DNA from: Pseudomonas gozinkensis
GTDB lineage: Bacteria; Pseudomonadota; Gammaproteobacteria; Pseudomonadales; Pseudomonadaceae
DNA: 64,000 bases
Assembly: GCF_014863585.1 (NCBI RefSeq)
Contig: NZ_CP062253.1
Coordinates: 5,207,001-5,271,000, forward strand
Direction: 5' to 3'
Shown: in pieces, positions 19,916-28,962 of the stretch
Layout: each line of letters opens with the position of its first letter
Numbering within the stretch: position 1 is the stretch's first letter
Notes under the pieces: model-generated
What the model was told of the DNA's origin: nothing
Databases searched by the model: none
Seen by the model: only the letters and a program-made list of their open reading frames with translations
Position numbers and translations under genes: made by a program

Positions 19916-20518
19916 TTACAGGGCAGCAGCGTTCTCGGTCAGGTAAGCCGCAACGCCTTCTGGCGAAGCGTTCATGCCTTTGTCGCCTTTTTTCCAGTTG
20001 GCAGGGCAGACTTCGCCGTGCTCTTCGTGGAATTGCAGCGCGTCGACCAGACGGATCAGCTCTTCCATGTTACGGCCCAGCGGCAGGTCGTTGACGATCT
20101 GCGAGCGGACAACGCCTTTGTCGTCGATCAGGAACGCGCCACGGAAAGCCACGCCGCCTTCGGATTCAACGTCGTAGGCCTTGGCGATGTCGTGCTTCAT
20201 GTCGGCAGCCATGGTGTATTTCACCTGACCGATGCCGCCATTGTTGACCGGGGTGTTGCGCCAGGCGTTGTGGGTGAAGTGCGAGTCGATCGACACGGCG
20301 ATCACTTCTACGTTGCGTGCCTTGAAGTCGGCCATGCGGTTGTCCAGAGCGATCAGCTCGGACGGGCAGACGAAGGTGAAGTCCAGCGGGTAGAAGAACA
20401 CCAGGCCGTATTTGCCTTTGATGGCCGAGGACAGGGTGAAGCTGTCAACGATCTCGCCATTGCCGAGTACGGCCGGGACGGTGAAGTCAGGGGCTTGTTT
20501 GCCTACGAGTACGCTCAT
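19916..20518 (-). CDS. Typical 2-Cys peroxiredoxin (AhpC/Prx1 type)
   Basis: A 200-residue peroxidase. Peroxidatic Cys51 is in DFTFVCPSE and resolving Cys171 in HGEVCPANW, so it reduces peroxides through an intersubunit disulfide. It starts MSVLVGKQAPDF with AGGAG a few bases upstream. Its neighbours bfd, bfrB and grxD handle iron, so the group combines iron handling with peroxide defence. The reductant (AhpF or thioredoxin) is not encoded here. Confidence 0.93.
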   Translation of the reverse strand: MSVLVGKQAPDFTVPAVLGNGEIVDSFTLSSAIKGKYGLVFFYPLDFTFVCPSELIALDNRMADFKARNVEVIAVSIDSHFTHNAWRNTPVNNGGIGQVKYTMAADMKHDIAKAYDVESEGGVAFRGAFLIDDKGVVRSQIVNDLPLGRNMEELIRLVDALQFHEEHGEVCPANWKKGDKGMNASPEGVAAYLTENAAAL

Positions 20519-20741
20519 TGATATCTCCTGGTGTAAAAACTTGAAGTTCAGGGTTCGGGCCAGCCTGGCACCCTCAGGCGACAGCCCTGTGACACGAACC
20601 CCCTTCGCAAGGGCCGACCATCATACACTGCGTTTTTCGACTGTCCTTAAAGGTTTTTCGCGAAATCCCGGCTGGCATTGCGCCATGAACCACCGTTCGT
20701 CAGTCACAGGCGTTGGCAATGAAAACCACTGGGAAAGCACT

Positions 20742-20770
20742 TTGACAATCATTCTCGTTAACATTAAGAT
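20742..20770 (+). promoter_or_regulatory. Sigma-70 promoter of bfd with overlapping Fur-like box
   Basis: TTGACA (20742-20747) and TAAGAT (20765-20770) are separated by 17 bases. The spacer, together with the -35 end, reads ACAATCATTCTCGTTAAC, close to the Fur box GATAATGATAATCATTATC. Fur binding here would repress bfd when iron is plentiful, as expected for bacterioferritin-associated ferredoxin. Pattern match only. Confidence 0.6.
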
Positions 20771-20809
20771 CCATCGCAATTGAGTCACAACCAGCGACGG
20801 TTCTCACTT

Positions 20810-21028
20810 ATGTATGTTTGCCTCTGCACTGGCGTCACCGACGGACAGATCCGCGAAGCGATCTATGAAGGTTGCTGCAGCTATAAAGAAGTCCGTCAGG
20901 CCACCGGCGTAGCCAGCCAATGCGGCAAATGTGCGTGCCTGGCGAAGGAAGTGGTCCGCGAAACCCTGACCAAGCTGCAAACCGCCCAGGCTGCGATCCC
21001 CTACCCGGCAGAATTTACCGCCGCGTAA
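20810..21028 (+). CDS. bfd: Bacterioferritin-associated ferredoxin
   Basis: A 72-residue [2Fe-2S] protein. Cluster cysteines are Cys4, Cys6, Cys38 and Cys41 (MYVCLC and SQCGKC). Bfd docks on BfrB and reduces the stored iron so that it can leave. The start MYVCLC at 20810 fits the family; an upstream in-frame TTG at 20780 would add ten unmatched residues. bfrB follows 199 bases downstream on the same strand behind its own leader and a terminator. Confidence 0.95.
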   Translation: MYVCLCTGVTDGQIREAIYEGCCSYKEVRQATGVASQCGKCACLAKEVVRETLTKLQTAQAAIPYPAEFTAA

Positions 21029-21045
21029 TTATCCCGAATTCGAAG

Positions 21046-21070
21046 AACCGGACTTATGTCCGGTTTTTTT
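21046..21070 (+). terminator. Terminator of bfd
   Basis: ACCGGAC and GTCCGGT with a short TTAT loop, then a run of T. Confidence 0.88.
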
Positions 21071-21227
21071 ATGCCTGAAAATCAACTGCTTAGCGTCTAG
21101 ACGCGGAACACAAACATTCTTATTCCGATTAATTTTCATTTATTATTCAATAACTTAGGTTTGACACTTATAAATACCAAGCTCAAACTCTGCCTTATAT
21201 ACCGCTACTTAGGGCAGGACTCCCATC

Positions 21228-21704
21228 ATGAAAGGCGACGTAACAGTCATCCAGCATCTCAACAAGATCCTTGCCAATGAGCTGGTCGCGATCAATCAGT
21301 ACTTCCTGCATGCACGCATGTATGAAGATTGGGGCCTGAACAAGCTCGGCAAGCACGAGTACAAAGAATCCATCGACGAGATGAAGCACGCGGACAAGCT
21401 GATCAAGCGCATCCTGTTCCTCGAAGGCCTGCCGAACGTGCAGGATCTGGGCAAGCTGCACATCGGCGAGCACACCAAGGAAATGCTGGAGTGCGACCTG
21501 CGTATCGAGAAGACCGGCCATGCCGACCTGAAGGTCGCCATCGCCCACTGCGAATCCGTCGGTGATTTCGGCAGCCGCGAACTGCTCGAAGACATCCTTG
21601 AATCCGAAGAAGAACATATCGACTGGCTGGAAACCCAACTGGGCCTGATCGATAAAGTCGGTCTTGAGAACTATCTGCAATCGCAGATGGGCGAAGACGA
21701 GTAA
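21228..21704 (+). CDS. bfrB: Heme-type bacterioferritin BfrB
   Basis: A 158-residue iron-storage subunit. Ferroxidase ligands Glu18, Glu51 and His54 and heme-binding Met52 ([10 protein letters not shown]) are present, which assigns it to heme-bound BfrB rather than a plain ferritin. Twenty-four subunits form a shell that stores ferric iron. It has its own AT-rich leader at 21080-21227, with TTGACA at about 21163, so it is probably transcribed separately from bfd. It ends at a strong terminator. Confidence 0.95.
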   Translation: MKGDVTVIQHLNKILANELVAINQYFLHARMYEDWGLNKLGKHEYKESIDEMKHADKLIKRILFLEGLPNVQDLGKLHIGEHTKEMLECDLRIEKTGHADLKVAIAHCESVGDFGSRELLEDILESEEEHIDWLETQLGLIDKVGLENYLQSQMGEDE

Positions 21705-21730
21705 TTAGCCAGCGCTAAACTCGAGACACT

Positions 21731-21769
21731 AAAAAGCCCCGCCCTCTTTCGAGAGGCGGGGCTTTTTAT
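21731..21769. terminator. Bidirectional terminator between bfrB and grxD
   Basis: Long stem AAAAGCCCCGCCxTC with its complement around TTTCG, flanked by A and T runs. Confidence 0.9.
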
Positions 21770-21810
21770 TGCCCGGACTTCAGACTCGCCGAAATCCGGA
21801 CAGAAACCAA

Positions 21811-22152
21811 TCAGGCTTCGGACTTGGCCGCAGCAGCCTTGGCGGATGCTTCCTTGACCAGGGTCTGCAGCTCACCGTTGGCGAACATTTCAGCCATGAT
21901 GTCGCTGCCGCCGACCAGTTCACCGCCGACCCACAGCTGCGGGAAAGTCGGCCAGTTGGCGTATTTCGGCAGGTTGGCGCGGATTTCCGGGTTCTGCAGG
22001 ATGTCGACGTAGGCGAACTTCTCGCCACAGCCCATCACAGCCTGCGCAGCTTTCGCGGAGAAGCCACACTGCGGGGCATTCGGCGAGCCTTTCATGTAAA
22101 GCAGAATGGTGTTGTTGGCAATCTGCTCTTTAATCGTTTCGATGATATCCAT
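21811..22152 (-). CDS. grxD: Monothiol glutaredoxin Grx4
   Basis: A 113-residue monothiol glutaredoxin with the CGFS active site (Cys29) and the WPTFPQLWVGGE glutathione-binding segment. It holds and transfers [2Fe-2S] clusters with glutathione. The start MDIIETIKEQI at 22152 has GAGG upstream; ten extra in-frame residues upstream are not part of the family. It has an alanine- and lysine-rich tail. Confidence 0.95.
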   Translation of the reverse strand: MDIIETIKEQIANNTILLYMKGSPNAPQCGFSAKAAQAVMGCGEKFAYVDILQNPEIRANLPKYANWPTFPQLWVGGELVGGSDIMAEMFANGELQTLVKEASAKAAAAKSEA

Positions 22153-22249
22153 GGAGCACCTCGGCTGAACTTTCCGACTCATGGGTCGGCACGGTGGCGC
22201 ATTGTAACGGAATCCCGAGCGCCCTGCTCGGTCTCCCCGACAGACTTGC

Positions 22250-24355
22250 TCAAGCCGCCGCCACGGTCACCGGCACGCCATTGAGCGCCGCATTGCCTGA
22301 GAGCTCGTCGAGCTGGCATTCATCGGTCAGGTCATTGGCACTGGAACCGGGCTGACCGCTGGCGATCGCCATCTGCACACCTGGCCGGGCATGGCCCCAT
22401 CCGTGCGGCAGGCTGACCACACCCTTCATCATGTCCGCACTGCCCAGCACTTCGACCTCGATCTGCCCGACCCGCGAACTCACCCGCACAAGCTGACCAT
22501 CACTGAGCCCGCGACTGGCGAGATCGTCCGGGTTCATCAGCAACTGATGACGCGGCTTGCCCTTCACCAGCCGATGATAATTGTGCATCCAGGAATTATT
22601 GCTGCGCACATGACGGCGACCGATCATCAACAGCTCATCGGCGGCCGGCGCCTGCAACGCGGCGAAACGCGCCAGATCGGCGAGGATTTCCGGCGGCGCT
22701 GCCTGAACCTGCTGATTAACGGTTTTCAGGCGCGCCGCAAGATTCGGCTTCAATGGGCCCAGGTCGACACCGTGAGGATGGTCGAACAGAGTGGCCAGAG
22801 ACAACCTGTGCTCGGACGCATCGCCGTAAAGGCCCATGCGCAACCCCATGTCGATCATCTTCGCTGGCGGCATCGTCGGTTTCAGCTCCTTGCCGGTCTT
22901 CGCGGCAAAGGCCTTGGCCAGGCCGACAAAGATCTCCCAGTCGTGCAACGCCCCTTCGGGTTTGACGAGAATCGCCCGGTTGAAGCGGGTGACGTTGCGC
23001 ACCGCGAACAGGTTGAAGGTGGTGTCGTAATGATCGTTCTCCAGCGCCGAGGTCGACGGCAGGATCAGGTCGGCATAGCGCGTGGTTTCGTTGATATACA
23101 GGTCGACACTGACCATGAACTCCAGCCCGCCCAGCGCCTGCTCCAGTTGCCGGCCGTTGGGCGTGGACAGGACCGGATTGCCGGCCACGGTGATCAACGC
23201 GCGGATCTGCCCCTCGCCTTCGGTGAGCATTTCTTCGGCCAATGCCGAGACCGGCAACTCGCCGCCGTATTCAGGACGCCCGGATACGCGGCTCTGCCAT
23301 TTGTTGAAGTGCCCGCCCGAAGTGGACGCCACCAGATCCACCGCAGGCTCGGTGCACAAGGCACCGCCAACGCGGTCGAGATTCCCGGTGACCAGATTGA
23401 TCAACTGCACGACCCAATGGCACAGCGTGCCGAAGGCCTGAGTGGAAACACCCATCCGGCCGTAGCAAACGGCGCTTGGCGCCGCGGCGAAGTCCCGGGC
23501 CAGTTGGCGAATCTGTTCCGCGGGAACGGCGCACAACGAGCTCATGGCTTCGGCGGTGAACCCTGCCACCGCCGCGCGAACCTCATCAAGGCCGTCCACC
23601 GGCAAATGAGTGCCTCGAGCCAGCCCCTCATCGAATAGCGTGTTGAGCACACCAAACAACAACGCCGCATCGCCACCCGGGCGCACGAACAAATGCTGAT
23701 CGGCCATCGCCGCCGTCTCGCTGCGCCGAGGATCGACCACCACCACTTTGCCGCCCCGGGCCTGGATCGCCTTCAGACGCTTCTCGACATCCGGCACGGT
23801 CATGATGCTGCCGTTGGACGCCAGCGGATTGCCGCCCAGGATCAGCATGAAATCGGTGTGATCGATATCCGGGATCGGCAGCAGCAGGCCGTGGCCGTAC
23901 ATCAAGTAGCTGGTCAGGTGATGGGGCAGTTGATCGACCGACGTCGCCGAATAGCGGTTGCGGGTTTTCAACAGGCCGAGGAAGTAGTTGCTGTGGGTCA
24001 TCAGCCCGTAGTTGTGCACGCTGGGGTTGCCCTGATACACGGCGACCGCGTTCTGCCCATGACGCTCCTGAATCGCCGAGAGTTTTTCGGCGACCAGCTC
24101 GAACGCTTCGTCCCACTCGATAGGCAGCCATTCGCTGCCGACCCGGCGCATCGGCTGGCGCAGGCGATCCGGATCGTTCTGGATATCCTGCAGCGCGACG
24201 GCCTTGGGGCAGATGTGCCCACGACTGAACGTGTCCAGGGCATCGCCCTTGATCGAGGTGATCTGCACCTGGCCGTCGGTCTCGGTGGTTTCGATGGTCA
24301 AGCCGCAGATGGCTTCACACAGGTGGCAGGCACGGTGATGGAGAGTCTTGGTCAT
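22250..24355 (-). CDS. Molybdopterin-dependent oxidoreductase, formate-dehydrogenase/DMSO-reductase family
   Basis: A 701-residue cytoplasmic-type Mo-bisMGD enzyme without a Tat signal. The N-terminal [4Fe-4S] site is C10-x2-C13-x3-C17 with Cys49. The molybdopterin domains include LILGGNPLASNGSIM and the C-terminal dinucleotide-binding domain near 600 (MNPDDLASRGLSDGQLVRV). At the place where formate dehydrogenases carry Cys or Sec the sequence reads SATSVDQLPHHL, with no cysteine and no in-frame TGA. The substrate is therefore not predictable. No partner subunit is encoded next to it. A similar gene follows grxD in P. aeruginosa. Confidence 0.85.
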   Translation of the reverse strand: MTKTLHHRACHLCEAICGLTIETTETDGQVQITSIKGDALDTFSRGHICPKAVALQDIQNDPDRLRQPMRRVGSEWLPIEWDEAFELVAEKLSAIQERHGQNAVAVYQGNPSVHNYGLMTHSNYFLGLLKTRNRYSATSVDQLPHHLTSYLMYGHGLLLPIPDIDHTDFMLILGGNPLASNGSIMTVPDVEKRLKAIQARGGKVVVVDPRRSETAAMADQHLFVRPGGDAALLFGVLNTLFDEGLARGTHLPVDGLDEVRAAVAGFTAEAMSSLCAVPAEQIRQLARDFAAAPSAVCYGRMGVSTQAFGTLCHWVVQLINLVTGNLDRVGGALCTEPAVDLVASTSGGHFNKWQSRVSGRPEYGGELPVSALAEEMLTEGEGQIRALITVAGNPVLSTPNGRQLEQALGGLEFMVSVDLYINETTRYADLILPSTSALENDHYDTTFNLFAVRNVTRFNRAILVKPEGALHDWEIFVGLAKAFAAKTGKELKPTMPPAKMIDMGLRMGLYGDASEHRLSLATLFDHPHGVDLGPLKPNLAARLKTVNQQVQAAPPEILADLARFAALQAPAADELLMIGRRHVRSNNSWMHNYHRLVKGKPRHQLLMNPDDLASRGLSDGQLVRVSSRVGQIEVEVLGSADMMKGVVSLPHGWGHARPGVQMAIASGQPGSSANDLTDECQLDELSGNAALNGVPVTVAAA

Positions 24356-24486
24356 GGCCAGTCTCTGTCTTGTTCTGGGCAGGCAATCACGCCTGCGGGA
24401 ACAAAACTATGGCCCGCGACCCGGTGCAGCGCCAGCGACGTTCGTCTTGTGAATCGGCGGCCATCAGGCCCGCCGATAGACCCGCG

Positions 24487-24777
24487 TCAGTTCGCCGGAA
24501 GCTGTGGCGGCGCGGCCAGCTGGATTTCCTGGATGGTCTCGATCTGCTCGTGGGCGACATGGACGCCGGTGAGTTCGCCGATCAGTCGCCAGTGCTCGTC
24601 GAGCCCGGCACTGATGGTCGCCATGCGATCGATCATCTGCCGGCTGGCGGCCTTGACCACGTCGTCATCGCTGCGCAGCAGTTCGAAGGACATCGAGGTC
24701 ATCGAGGCGGTGAGGTGGGTCAATGAGCGTGCCGTGTGGCCCAGCAGTTCCATTAACAGTTTTTCTTTCGATTCCAT
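24487..24777 (-). CDS. Hypothetical helical protein, 96 residues
   Basis: A small, mostly alpha-helical protein starting MESKEKLLMELLGHTARSL, with no membrane segment and no known motif; the C-terminal end is rich in Ala and Pro. AGGA lies 9 bases upstream of the ATG. It sits upstream of the molybdopterin enzyme in the same direction, with a 131-base gap. A partner or regulatory role for that enzyme is possible but unsupported. Confidence 0.6.
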   Translation of the reverse strand: MESKEKLLMELLGHTARSLTHLTASMTSMSFELLRSDDDVVKAASRQMIDRMATISAGLDEHWRLIGELTGVHVAHEQIETIQEIQLAAPPQLPAN

Positions 24778-25183
24778 GCGGAGGCTTCCTGCGTCGCTCG
24801 TGATTTATTTATAACCCAGCACTTTGCTTTAGCAAATGTTTCAGCCTGCGCATCCGACCAAGCGAACCGGTGGCTCACGGGTCGCAAACCGACCAGGGCT
24901 GTGCCATCCCCGCCGCGCCTGATTGCCAAGCCCGGTGGGGCCAGTGTACAAATGCCTCGCAACCCTCTCGAAAACTGACCGGAAATCACAGTGTTCGCAC
25001 TGTTCTCACCCCGGCGCATTTCTGCAAAAACCGTAGCCTATTGGAAAAACGCGACATTTAGTGTCAATATCGCGCCTTCCCCTATTTCGTCGCCCCCGTG
25101 CGGCTTACGCCGCAGGTCTCGCCCGTTGTTCCGATAAACAAGGCTTTGAGCATCTGCGGTTTGTAGCAAAAAGGTAGTCAATG
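24778..25183. other. Intergenic region upstream of argF
   Basis: About 400 bases between divergent genes. It holds a candidate ArgR half-site at 25041-25056 and presumably the argF promoter; otherwise I see no gene. A small reading frame on the minus strand (24753-25019) has no ribosome site or coding character. Confidence 0.6.
25041..25056 (-). promoter_or_regulatory. Candidate ArgR binding half-site upstream of argF
   Basis: On the minus strand TGTCGC-N8-AA matches the P. aeruginosa ArgR half-site consensus TGTCGCN8AAN5. It lies about 130 bases upstream of the argF start. Functional ArgR sites usually contain two half-sites and I do not see a clear second one. Confidence 0.35.
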
Positions 25184-26104
25184 ATGAGCGCAAGGCACTT
25201 TCTCTCCCTGATGGATTGCACGCCCGAAGAGCTGGTCAGCGTGATCCGTCGAGGCGTTGAGCTCAAGGACCTGCGTAACCGCGGCGTACTGTTCGAGCCT
25301 CTGAAAAACCGCGTCCTGGGGATGATCTTCGAGAAATCCTCGACCCGTACCCGAATCTCCTTCGAGGCCGGCATGATCCAGCTCGGCGGCCAGGCAATCT
25401 TCCTGTCCCCGCGCGACACCCAACTGGGTCGTGGCGAGCCGATCGGCGACTGCGCCATCGTCATGTCGAGCATGCTCGATGCGGTGATGATCCGTACCTT
25501 TGCCCACAGCACCCTGACCGAATTCGCCGCCAACTCCCGCGTGCCGGTGATCAACGGCCTGTCCGATGACCTGCACCCGTGCCAGTTGCTGGCCGACATG
25601 CAGACTTTCCTCGAACACCGTGGCTCGATCCAGGGCAAGACCGTGGCCTGGATCGGCGACGGCAACAACATGTGCAACAGCTATATAGAAGCGGCGATCC
25701 AGTTCGACTTCCAGTTGCGCGTGGCTTGTCCGGAAGGCTATGAGCCAAACCCTGAGTTCGTGGCCAAGGCCGGTGACCGCGTGACCATCGTCCGCGACCC
25801 GGAAGACGCCGTGCGCGGCGCGCATCTGGTGAGCACCGACGTCTGGACCTCCATGGGCCAGGAAGAAGAAACCGCCAAGCGCCTCAAACTGTTCGCGCCG
25901 TACCAGGTCACCCGCGCCCTGCTCGACCTGGCAGCCGAGGACGTGTTATTCCTGCACTGCCTTCCCGCCCACCGCGGTGAGGAAATCAGCCTCGACCTGC
26001 TCGATGACCCACGCTCCGTTGCCTGGGATCAGGCAGAAAACCGTCTCCACGCACAGAAGGCCCTGCTCGAGTTCCTCGTCGAACCGGCATATCACCACGC
26101 ATGA
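25184..26104 (+). CDS. argF: Anabolic ornithine carbamoyltransferase
   Basis: A 306-residue enzyme that makes citrulline from ornithine and carbamoyl phosphate. The carbamoyl phosphate motif is [10 protein letters not shown] near residue 47, followed by HPCQ and the ornithine-site loop HCLPAHRG. It starts [11 protein letters not shown]; another ATG lies one codon earlier. The stop overlaps the start of the ABC ATPase by 4 bases, as expected for coupled translation. Confidence 0.97.
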   Translation: MSARHFLSLMDCTPEELVSVIRRGVELKDLRNRGVLFEPLKNRVLGMIFEKSSTRTRISFEAGMIQLGGQAIFLSPRDTQLGRGEPIGDCAIVMSSMLDAVMIRTFAHSTLTEFAANSRVPVINGLSDDLHPCQLLADMQTFLEHRGSIQGKTVAWIGDGNNMCNSYIEAAIQFDFQLRVACPEGYEPNPEFVAKAGDRVTIVRDPEDAVRGAHLVSTDVWTSMGQEEETAKRLKLFAPYQVTRALLDLAAEDVLFLHCLPAHRGEEISLDLLDDPRSVAWDQAENRLHAQKALLEFLVEPAYHHA

Positions 26105-27210
26105 GTCATGAATTACTGCTGAACCTGCGCAACCTCGCTTGCGGCTATCAAGATCAACGCGTGGTGCAGAACCTCAATCTGCACCTCAACGCCGGCGACA
26201 TCGGTTGCCTGCTCGGCTCCTCGGGCTGCGGCAAAACCACCACCCTGCGCGCGATTGCCGGTTTCGAACCGGTGCACGAAGGGGAAATCTCTCTCGGCGG
26301 TGAAGTGATCTCCAGCGCCGGCTTCACCCTCGCCCCGGAGAAACGCCGGATCGGCATGGTGTTCCAGGACTACGCGCTGTTCCCGCACCTGAGTGTCGCG
26401 GACAACATCGCCTTCGGCATCCGCAAGCACCCGAACAAGGAGCGCGTCACCGAAGAGCTGCTGGAACTGGTCAACCTGAAGAACCTCGGCAAACGCTTCC
26501 CCCACGAGCTGTCCGGCGGCCAGCAACAACGTGTCGCCCTCGCCCGCGCCCTGGCGCCTGAGCCGCAGCTGTTGCTGCTCGACGAGCCGTTCTCCAACCT
26601 CGATGGCGAATTGCGACGCAAGCTCAGCCACGAAGTGCGGGACATCCTCAAGGCCCGTGGCACCAGCGCGATTCTGGTGACGCACGACCAGGAAGAAGCC
26701 TTCGCCGTCAGCGATCACGTCGGTGTGTTCAAGGAAGGCCGGCTGGAGCAGTGGGACACGCCCTACAACCTCTATCACGAACCGGCGACGCCGTTTGTGG
26801 CCAGCTTCATCGGTCAGGGTTACTTCATTCGCGGCCAGCTCGGCAGCCCGGAGTCGGTGCAGACCGAACTCGGTGAACTGCGCGGCAATCGCGCCTACAC
26901 CTGGCCGATCGGTGGCGCGGTGGATGTGCTGCTGCGTCCGGACGACATCGTCTACGCGCCGGACAGCGGGTTGAAAGCACGGATCGTTGGAAAGACCTTC
27001 CTAGGCGCTTCGACCCTGTATCGCCTGCAACTGCCGACCGGCGCACAGCTGGAGTCGATCTTCCCGAGCCATGCCGACCATCAGGTGGGTGCGGATGTCG
27101 GGATTCGGGTGGCGGCGGAACATCTGGTGCTGTTCCAGGCCAGCGGCAGCACGGCAGCGCAGATTCCGGCCGTGGAAAACGGCGTCCGCCGTTACAGCAC
27201 CGCGCACTGA
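26101..27210 (+). CDS. ABC transporter ATPase, FbpC/PotA type
   Basis: A 369-residue ATPase. Walker A is [10 protein letters not shown] near residue 39, the signature is [14 protein letters not shown], Walker B is [13 protein letters not shown], and the switch histidine follows in [11 protein letters not shown]-terminal TOBE-like domain (about 235-355) is typical of importers for ferric iron, spermidine or sulfate. No permease or binding protein is nearby, so the ATPase works with distant subunits. It overlaps argF by 4 bases and ends at a terminator. Confidence 0.88.
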   Translation: MSHELLLNLRNLACGYQDQRVVQNLNLHLNAGDIGCLLGSSGCGKTTTLRAIAGFEPVHEGEISLGGEVISSAGFTLAPEKRRIGMVFQDYALFPHLSVADNIAFGIRKHPNKERVTEELLELVNLKNLGKRFPHELSGGQQQRVALARALAPEPQLLLLDEPFSNLDGELRRKLSHEVRDILKARGTSAILVTHDQEEAFAVSDHVGVFKEGRLEQWDTPYNLYHEPATPFVASFIGQGYFIRGQLGSPESVQTELGELRGNRAYTWPIGGAVDVLLRPDDIVYAPDSGLKARIVGKTFLGASTLYRLQLPTGAQLESIFPSHADHQVGADVGIRVAAEHLVLFQASGSTAAQIPAVENGVRRYSTAH

Positions 27211-27224
27211 TCTGCACACAAACA

Positions 27225-27256
27225 ATGAGGGAGCCTGATGGCTCCCTCATTTTTTG
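27225..27256. terminator. Terminator after the ABC ATPase
   Basis: AATGAGGGAGCC and GGCTCCCTCATT around a TGAT loop, then a run of T. It lies 10-20 bases from the convergent phzF-like gene and probably serves both. Confidence 0.9.
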
Positions 27257-27259
27257 GCT

Positions 27260-28042
27260 TCAGCCCAGCATCAATGTGCCGCTGGCCACCAGCGTCGCAT
27301 TGCCGCCGATCTTCACCCGCTCGCCTTCCAGCCGACAGAACAACTCACCGCCCCGCGCCGAACGCTGGCATGCAGTGAGGCTGGATTTGCCCAGACGTTT
27401 CGACCAGTAGGGAATCAGGCTGCAATGGGTCGAGCCGGTCACCGGGTCCTCATTGATGCCAATCGCCGGGGCGAAATAGCGCGAGACGAAGTCATGCTGA
27501 TTACCCCGCGCGGTGATGATCGCGCCCAACCACGGCAGCTTGGCGAGGGCGACCATGTCCGGCTGGCAATCGAGCACCGCCTGCTCCGACTCCAGCACCA
27601 CGAACAGCTCATTGGAACTCAGAACATCCACTGCCTGGACATTCAGCGCACGCTCGATCTCCAGGGTGACACCTTTCTCCACCGCTTCGATGGCCGGGAA
27701 ATCCAGCCACAGCCTGTCGCCTTCGCGGCTGACGCTCAACGGCCCGGACTTGCAGGTGAAATCCAGACGCTCGGCCGTTTCCTTATAGATCTCGAACAAC
27801 ACATAGGCGCTGGCGAGTGTCGCGTGACCACACAGAGGCACCTCGGTGGTCGGCGTGAACCAGCGGATGTGCCACGCCTGCCCCTCGCGCACCAGAAACG
27901 CGGTTTCCGCCAGATTGTGCTCGGCGGCGATCTTCTGCATCAGTTCGTCCGCGAGCCACGCGTCGAGCCGATAGACCATTGCCGGATTGCCACTGAACGG
28001 CCGATCACTGAACGCGTCGACCTGATGAAACTCGAGCTGCAT
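27260..28042 (-). CDS. PhzF-family isomerase/epimerase-like protein
   Basis: A 260-residue protein of the PhzF/diaminopimelate-epimerase-like fold. The N-terminal half contains TPTTEVPLCGHATL with the catalytic glutamate of PhzF enzymes, and the C-terminal half has the GSTHCSLIPYW segment. PhzF acts in phenazine synthesis, but this is a common stand-alone homologue with no phenazine genes nearby. The substrate is unknown. Confidence 0.85.
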   Translation of the reverse strand: MQLEFHQVDAFSDRPFSGNPAMVYRLDAWLADELMQKIAAEHNLAETAFLVREGQAWHIRWFTPTTEVPLCGHATLASAYVLFEIYKETAERLDFTCKSGPLSVSREGDRLWLDFPAIEAVEKGVTLEIERALNVQAVDVLSSNELFVVLESEQAVLDCQPDMVALAKLPWLGAIITARGNQHDFVSRYFAPAIGINEDPVTGSTHCSLIPYWSKRLGKSSLTACQRSARGGELFCRLEGERVKIGGNATLVASGTLMLG

Positions 28043-28131
28043 AACCTTCTCCCTGTGTCAGTCGAACGAGCATGCAGCGCCGGCCGGATCAGCGCCAGTG
28101 ACAGTGCCGGCCAATTTTCTTCATACAGACG

Positions 28132-28602
28132 TCAAGGGCGACCGATGTCGGCAAATTTCGCCTGGGTGTGTTCCGCCAATACCGCCGGCGCCAGCTCCAC
28201 TTCCAGCCCGCGCCGACCGGCGCTGACATAAATGGTCGCAAAAGGCTGGGCCGAGTTATCGATGAAGGTACGCAGGCGTTTTTTCTGCCCCAGCGGGCTG
28301 ATGCCGCCCAACAGGTAACCGGTGGAACGTTGCGCCGCGGCCGGGTCGGCCATTTCGACTTTTTTCACCCCGGCGGCGTGGGCAAGCCCCTTGAGGTCGA
28401 GACTTCCGACGACCGGCACCACCGCCACCAGCAACTCACCCTTTTCACTGGCCGCCAGCAGCGTCTTGAACACCTGCGCCGGATCGAGTCCCAGCTTTTC
28501 CGCGGCCTCCAGCCCATACGACGCGGCCTTCGGGTCATGTTCGTAACTGTGCACGCGATGTTCGGCACGAACTTTTTTCAACAAGTCCAACGCAGGGGTC
28601 AT
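28132..28602 (-). CDS. ybaK: Cys-tRNA(Pro) deacylase YbaK
   Basis: A 156-residue trans-editing protein of the YbaK/EbsC family, which hydrolyses cysteine wrongly attached to tRNA-Pro. The family pattern is seen in [11 protein letters not shown] with its key lysine, and [14 protein letters not shown]. The start [11 protein letters not shown] at 28602 has GGAG 7 bases upstream; a longer frame adds 21 unmatched residues. Confidence 0.92.
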   Translation of the reverse strand: MTPALDLLKKVRAEHRVHSYEHDPKAASYGLEAAEKLGLDPAQVFKTLLAASEKGELLVAVVPVVGSLDLKGLAHAAGVKKVEMADPAAAQRSTGYLLGGISPLGQKKRLRTFIDNSAQPFATIYVSAGRRGLEVELAPAVLAEHTQAKFADIGRP

Positions 28603-28962
28603 GGCAGCTCCGGGCTCGGCAGTGACAAAAAATCCTGCGGCGGATTTTAGGCCATCGCTGTGCAAAAGGCTCTATCACGCGCCACGTTTCCCGGGGTTTG
28701 CAGGCCGATAACATTCGTGCAGAACGGGTAGCCCGCAGGATCATTCACATGACTGATAGTTTATTTGTGACTGACGGTTCACTTTCGACCTTTGACAGGT
28801 TTGTTTCTTGTCTATATTTTTTCGAATCTGAATAATGTAAGAATTATCGTCATCGCAGCACCCAGCAGTAAACCGGGAACAGGATGGGGATCCTGCCTCG
28901 GCGAAAATCGCGCCTTGCCCTGTCGGCAGCGCGCCAGACAACAACAAAAACCGAGGTTTTCA
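28603..28962. other. glpF leader and promoter region
   Basis: About 360 bases between divergent ybaK and glpF. The AT-rich part (about 28745-28850) probably carries the glpF promoter. TTTTCGAATCTG (28818-28830) shares the core TTCGAAT with a site upstream of glpD and may bind GlpR. I see no gene here. Confidence 0.5.
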
